From Theocolax elegans (taxonomy: Eukaryota > Arthropoda > Insecta > Hymenoptera > Cerocephalidae), in assembly GCA_026168455.1 (NCBI GenBank), contig CM047427.1, forward strand, positions 37,824,905-37,888,904: DNA of 64,000 nucleotides. The letters run 5' to 3'. The notes beneath the pieces are model-generated. The model did not search any database. It worked only from the letters and a program-made list of their open reading frames with translations, and was not told the DNA's origin. Shown piece by piece: positions 60,506 to 64,000 of the stretch (the stretch's first letter is position 1; the number at the start of each line of letters is the position of its first letter). Position numbers and translations under genes: made by a program.

Positions 60506-61002
60506 CGAATCTTTATACAAATATTATAATTTGGTTTAGATTAAATTTAATTATAATTTAATTTAATTATAAATTAAAGATTAGAAATTATTATTTTTTT
60601 TTAATTTAATTTATTTAATCATTTTAAATTAAATTATAATCTTTATCTTATAATCTAGATTATAAATTTTTATTTTTTTTTAATTTAATTTATTTAATCA
60701 TTTTAAATTAAATTATAATCTTTATCTTATAATCTAGATTATAAATTATTATTTCTTTTTTAGTTTAATTTATTTAAATATTTTAAATTAAATGGAGGTG
60801 AAAATTTATCATAAAGTCTTGTAAACAGAGGACATTGTGATGTTTATGTACATTTTTTTTGTAAAAAATACTTCTTAAGTTAAGTTTACATTAGGACGGA
60901 CTAACTTCTCCTTATAAACATAAAGTATTTTTATGTATGTATGAAACATTATTACAAACACACAATAGAATAATTCCAAAAAATATCTTTTGCAATGTAC
61001 AC
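60506..61002. other. AT-rich spacer between the head-to-head copies
   Basis: It contains about three tandem ~78-bp AT-rich units (60,590-60,790) with ATAATCTAGATTATAAA. If either frame were expressed, a divergent promoter would lie here; none is evident. Confidence 0.5.
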
Positions 61003-61049
61003 CGAACGGCCGAACACATAATTTTAAATTAAATTAATTTTTTAATGAA

Positions 61050-61730
61050 ATGGGTTTGACGGAAGTACAAAAATTAGTTGTAAAAGGGATTGAACCATAT
61101 AGCGACGATGCTTCTATGTTAAATGATGAACACATATTAGAATTTAATAACATCCTTAAATCATGTACACCATTCAATATGCAAACAACTCTTTTAGTTA
61201 AAAAATCATATAATATTCACCCAGTTCAAATGAATAATGAATACATTCAATTGTTATTTTCTGGAAATTATGAAAAAGGTCATTGGATTTGTATGTATTA
61301 GAATAATAGAACGATACACATTTATGATAGTTTAAATGCTAAATATTTGCAAAATGAACATAAAGTATACATCAATAGATTATTTCCAGATAGTCAACAA
61401 TTAAAAATTGTTTTTGAAACAGTGCAATTTCAAACCAATAGTTATGATTGTAAAATTTTCGCGATAGCTTTTGCTGTCACTATTGTATTTAATTTATGCT
61501 CATGCAGTTTAAACTATGATATTTCCCAAATCCGTTCACATTTACTAAAAATATACGAAAAACGTAGTATTACGATGTTTCCAATTTTACAAAATATAAC
61601 TATAATATTTCAACAATACCAATCAAAAGATACATTATTCATATTTGATGTATTGATGAAAAAAATTGAATTTCAATGTAGCAGAAATAAAAATAGTAGA
61701 ACAAAATTTTCAACAGAAATTTATTACTGA
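61050..61730 (+). pseudogene. Ulp1-like (C48-type) cysteine protease frame at the Helitron 5' end
   Basis: Read through a TAG at 61,299, the protein has NEYIQLLFSGNYEKGHW (His candidate), IHIYDSLN (Asp), and VQFQTNSYDCKIFAIAFA (Gln and Cys). This is the H-D-Q-C order of Ulp1/C48 peptidases; the Gly usual after Cys is Lys. Such frames are recalled from insect Helitron-associated proteins of unknown role. The stop and the overlap with the next frame (from 61,666) indicate decay, or a joined polyprotein with a frameshift. Identity as a protease is inferred from motif order only. Confidence 0.55.
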
Positions 61731-62560
61731 ACAACAAACAATAATGAATTTATATAATAAAGATAAAATCATTTCCGTTGATTCTATTACCCCAATGGAA
61801 ATAGACTATGAAATACCAACTTATAGTTCATTTTATCAAAAAAATAAAAATAAACAATTTAATGATATAGAAATAAATCAGCTAAAAATAAAACAGCAAA
61901 CTATGATAAAAAGGCAAACAATGAACTGTATCGATATAAAAAATGAACGAGAAAAAGAAGCGTTGCATAAAAAAGAAGCTTATATGAGGAGTAAAGATAG
62001 TAACGACGGTAAAATAGAAGAAAAAAAAATGAAGAGAAAACAGCAAACCATGATGAAAGAACACAAAATGAATAGTGACGAAATAAAAAATGAACAAGAA
62101 AAAGAAGCATTACGAAAAAAAGAAGCTTATGTAAAAAGTAAAAATAGTAATGACGGCAAAATAGAAGAAAAAAAAATAAAGAGAAAACAGCAAACCATGA
62201 TGAAAAGACAAAAAATTAATAGTGACGAAATAAAAAATGAACGAGAAAAAGAAGCATTACGAAAAAAAGAAGCTTATGTAAATAATAAAAATAGCAACGA
62301 CGGCAAAATAGAAGAAAAAAAAATAAAGAGAAAACAGCAAACCATGATGAAAAGACAAAAAATGAATAGTGACGAAATAAAAAATGAACGAGAAAAAGAA
62401 GCATTACGAAAAAAAGAAGCGTATGTAAAAAGTAAAAATAGTAATGACGGCAAATAGAAGAAAAAAAAATAAAGAGAAAACAGCAAACCATGTTGAAAAG
62501 ACAGAAAATAAATAGTGACGAAATAAAAATGAACGAGAAAAAGAAGCATTACAAAAACAA
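61666..62560 (+). pseudogene. Lys/Glu-rich tandem repeat region of the Helitron protein
   Basis: A 49-residue unit (147 bp) with KQQTMMKRQK, DEIKNEREKEALRKKEAY and NSNDGKIEEK is repeated about four times from 61,887, at 147, 147 and 146 bp spacing. The 146 is a one-base loss near 62,450 that breaks the frame. Charged repeats of this general type precede the zinc-binding part in Helitron proteins. A coiled-coil or RNA/DNA-binding role is possible but not shown. Confidence 0.7.
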
Positions 62561-62875
62561 CATATTTATTATAATGAAAATACTGATCAATGTAAAAAAA
62601 ATGAAAAGAAAAAATTAAATGGAAAAATATTAAACGAAAGTAGAAAAAATGATATCGATAAATTAGTATAAAACCATTTACAAAAAAATTTAAAAAGACG
62701 CATATGTATGAAAAATGACAAAGACATGGAAATACCAATCATATTGCTTAAAAAATAAAAAATTGATGAAGGAAAATTTTTTAACGTATATAATAAACCA
62801 ATTAATACCAAAAAAGGTATAAATTATAAAGAATTAAATAAACGTATTTTAATTAAAAATGAACAAAATGTAAAA
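62561..62875 (+). pseudogene. Linker of the Helitron protein, with stops
   Basis: Read in the shifted frame, it continues NENTDQCKKNEKKKLNGKI and PINTKKGINYKELNKR toward the next segment, with TAA/TAG stops near 62,668 and 62,756. It joins in frame to 62,876. Confidence 0.55.
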
Positions 62876-63793
62876 TTGGTAAGTAAATCCAAAATAATAG
62901 GTCGAATAGCAAATGTAGATTTTGATGAAAAAATAATTATTGAAAACAATTTAGGTTATATGTCTGAAACTTGTAAACATTGTAGTGCTAAACATTTTGT
63001 TTTTGAATATACACTAGGTAAAGAATTTTCTAATTGTTGTCACAAAGGAAACGTAGACTTACCGAAAATGCCTCCCTATCCGGAAGAATTAAAGCAATTA
63101 GCTACAGGAATATCGGAAGATAGTATTAATTTTCGCAAAAATATTCGGCTATATAATAATGCGTTAGCTTTTGCAAGCTTTGGAGCTAATTTTGATAAGT
63201 TATCTGGTAGTGGACCACAAATTCTTAGAATATGTGGTCAAATATATCACAATGTTTTTGCTTTACATCCAAATGAAAATGAAGCTCGAAAATATGGGCA
63301 ATTGTATGTTCTAGATAATGAATTAGCTGCAGCTGAAAGAAAAAGTTTTAAAAATAATTTAGATACAAAATTAGAATTGTTAAGTAAATTAGATAGCTTA
63401 ATTAGAAATGTTAATCCTTATGCTAAAGCTTATAAAATGATGTATGAGGTAGAAAAAGAAGAATTAGAACGGTGTGCTAAAAGTGGTACTATACCGCAAA
63501 CAGTTACCATGTGTATAGAACGAAATGAAAAATTAGATAAAAATATATATAATAAAGCTAATTGTAATGAAGTTGCAATGGTATTTGTAGGAAAAAATGG
63601 ACTGCCTACTTCAGAGCGGGATATAGTTATATATTCAAAATATGACAATCCATTTAGTATACCTTTAATAAGTAAACACACTGATCCAATGACATACCCA
63701 CTTATTTATCCAAATGGAGGATATGGATGGATGCCTAATATGAAATTAATATGGGAAAAGTTTCTCAACAGTTTACAATTGATGCATTTGTAA
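62876..63793 (+). pseudogene. Helitron Rep/helicase protein, N-terminal part
   Basis: A rolling-circle transposon replication protein. It shows a zinc-binding stretch CKHCSAKHF...NCCHKG, then the typical LPKMPPYPEELKQL, FRKNIRLYNNALAFASFGAN, GPQILRICGQIYHNVFALHP, QLYVLDNELAAAERK, ERDIVIYSK and PLIYPNGGYGW. After 63,744 the reading moves to another frame, and the expected Tyr-rich link is deleted. The helicase-like N-terminal domain, Rep HUH motif and SF1 helicase would lie further right, partly outside the window. A one-frame open stretch of 306 codons implies fairly recent activity. Confidence 0.85.
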
Positions 63794-64000
63794 AAGTTGA
63801 ACAATCAATATTATATTTTATAAAGAAAACCCAAGATATTTTAAGAAGCGATTATTATAAAGGCGTAATGGATTATTTATACAAGAAAAAAGAATCTGAA
63901 AATATAAAAATTGGAAAAATGTTTATTTTGCCATCAAATTTTGTTGGAAGTTCAAGATTCCTAAAACAAAATTACATTGACTCAATGAGTATAGTAAATC
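63744..64000 (+). pseudogene. Helitron helicase-like N-terminal domain, continuing off the window
   Basis: In a frame different from the preceding segment: VSQQFTIDAFVKVEQSIL, DILRSDYYKGVMDY, IGKMFILPSNFVGSSRFL. This matches the helitron_like_N domain. It is cut by the window edge, so the catalytic Rep tyrosines and helicase are not visible here. Confidence 0.85.

Noticed and set aside
62216..62738. Phe/Leu-rich minus-strand frames resembling membrane proteins
   Set aside because: Reverse complement of the Lys/Glu-rich Helitron repeats.

Overview
The window looks like nuclear DNA from an insect. A hymenopteran, perhaps an ant, is my guess, because it is very AT-rich with R1-clade LINEs, a Penelope-like element, a Helitron and a Mutator-like transposase relic of a type I associate with ant genomes. 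I found no convincing host protein-coding gene. Almost everything is mobile or repetitive DNA, deeply nested; most of the short open frames across the window are shadows of repeats.

Left part (1-17,157). A (CA)n microsatellite holds a 5'-truncated R1-clade LINE. The LINE is split at one TTAA: its 3' tail and poly(A) reappear at 17,031-17,068, followed again by (CA)n. Between the two halves sit two abutting DNA transposons, both flanked by TTAA and both starting GGGG at their ends. The first (1,920-5,063) carries a broken Mutator-like transposase. The second (5,060-17,030) is about 12 kb, has no visible transposase, and carries about 38 copies of a ~213-bp satellite, each with a long near-perfect hairpin.

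Middle part (17,158-41,800). This is a patchwork of three related fold-back families (here called X, Y and Z), all set in TA-rich microsatellite. It also holds two near-identical copies of a third TTAA/GGGG element (22,258-27,028 and 28,676-33,442), and a paralogous empty site at 35,842 that shows the insertion was precise. Several segments are duplicated, tandemly or at a distance.

Right part (41,800-64,000). In order: a decayed Ty3/gypsy gag-protease-RT relic, two decayed R1-type LINEs, a possible LTR, a Penelope-like relic, a SINE-like element with inverted ends, a host-like stretch with a TATA promoter, a fourth X copy carrying an insertion, and a decayed Helitron. The host-like stretch is followed by a series of small hairpins whose stems covary (55,349-56,231). 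The insertion in the fourth X copy contains a sequence with the complete core of a type III hammerhead ribozyme (57,111-57,182). The Helitron is preceded by a Ulp1-like cysteine protease frame and ends beyond the window.

The strongest candidates for something undescribed are the covarying hairpin series, the hammerhead with complementary loops, and the 12-kb TTAA element that carries a hairpin satellite. All coordinates and alignments were made by eye; identities were not computed.
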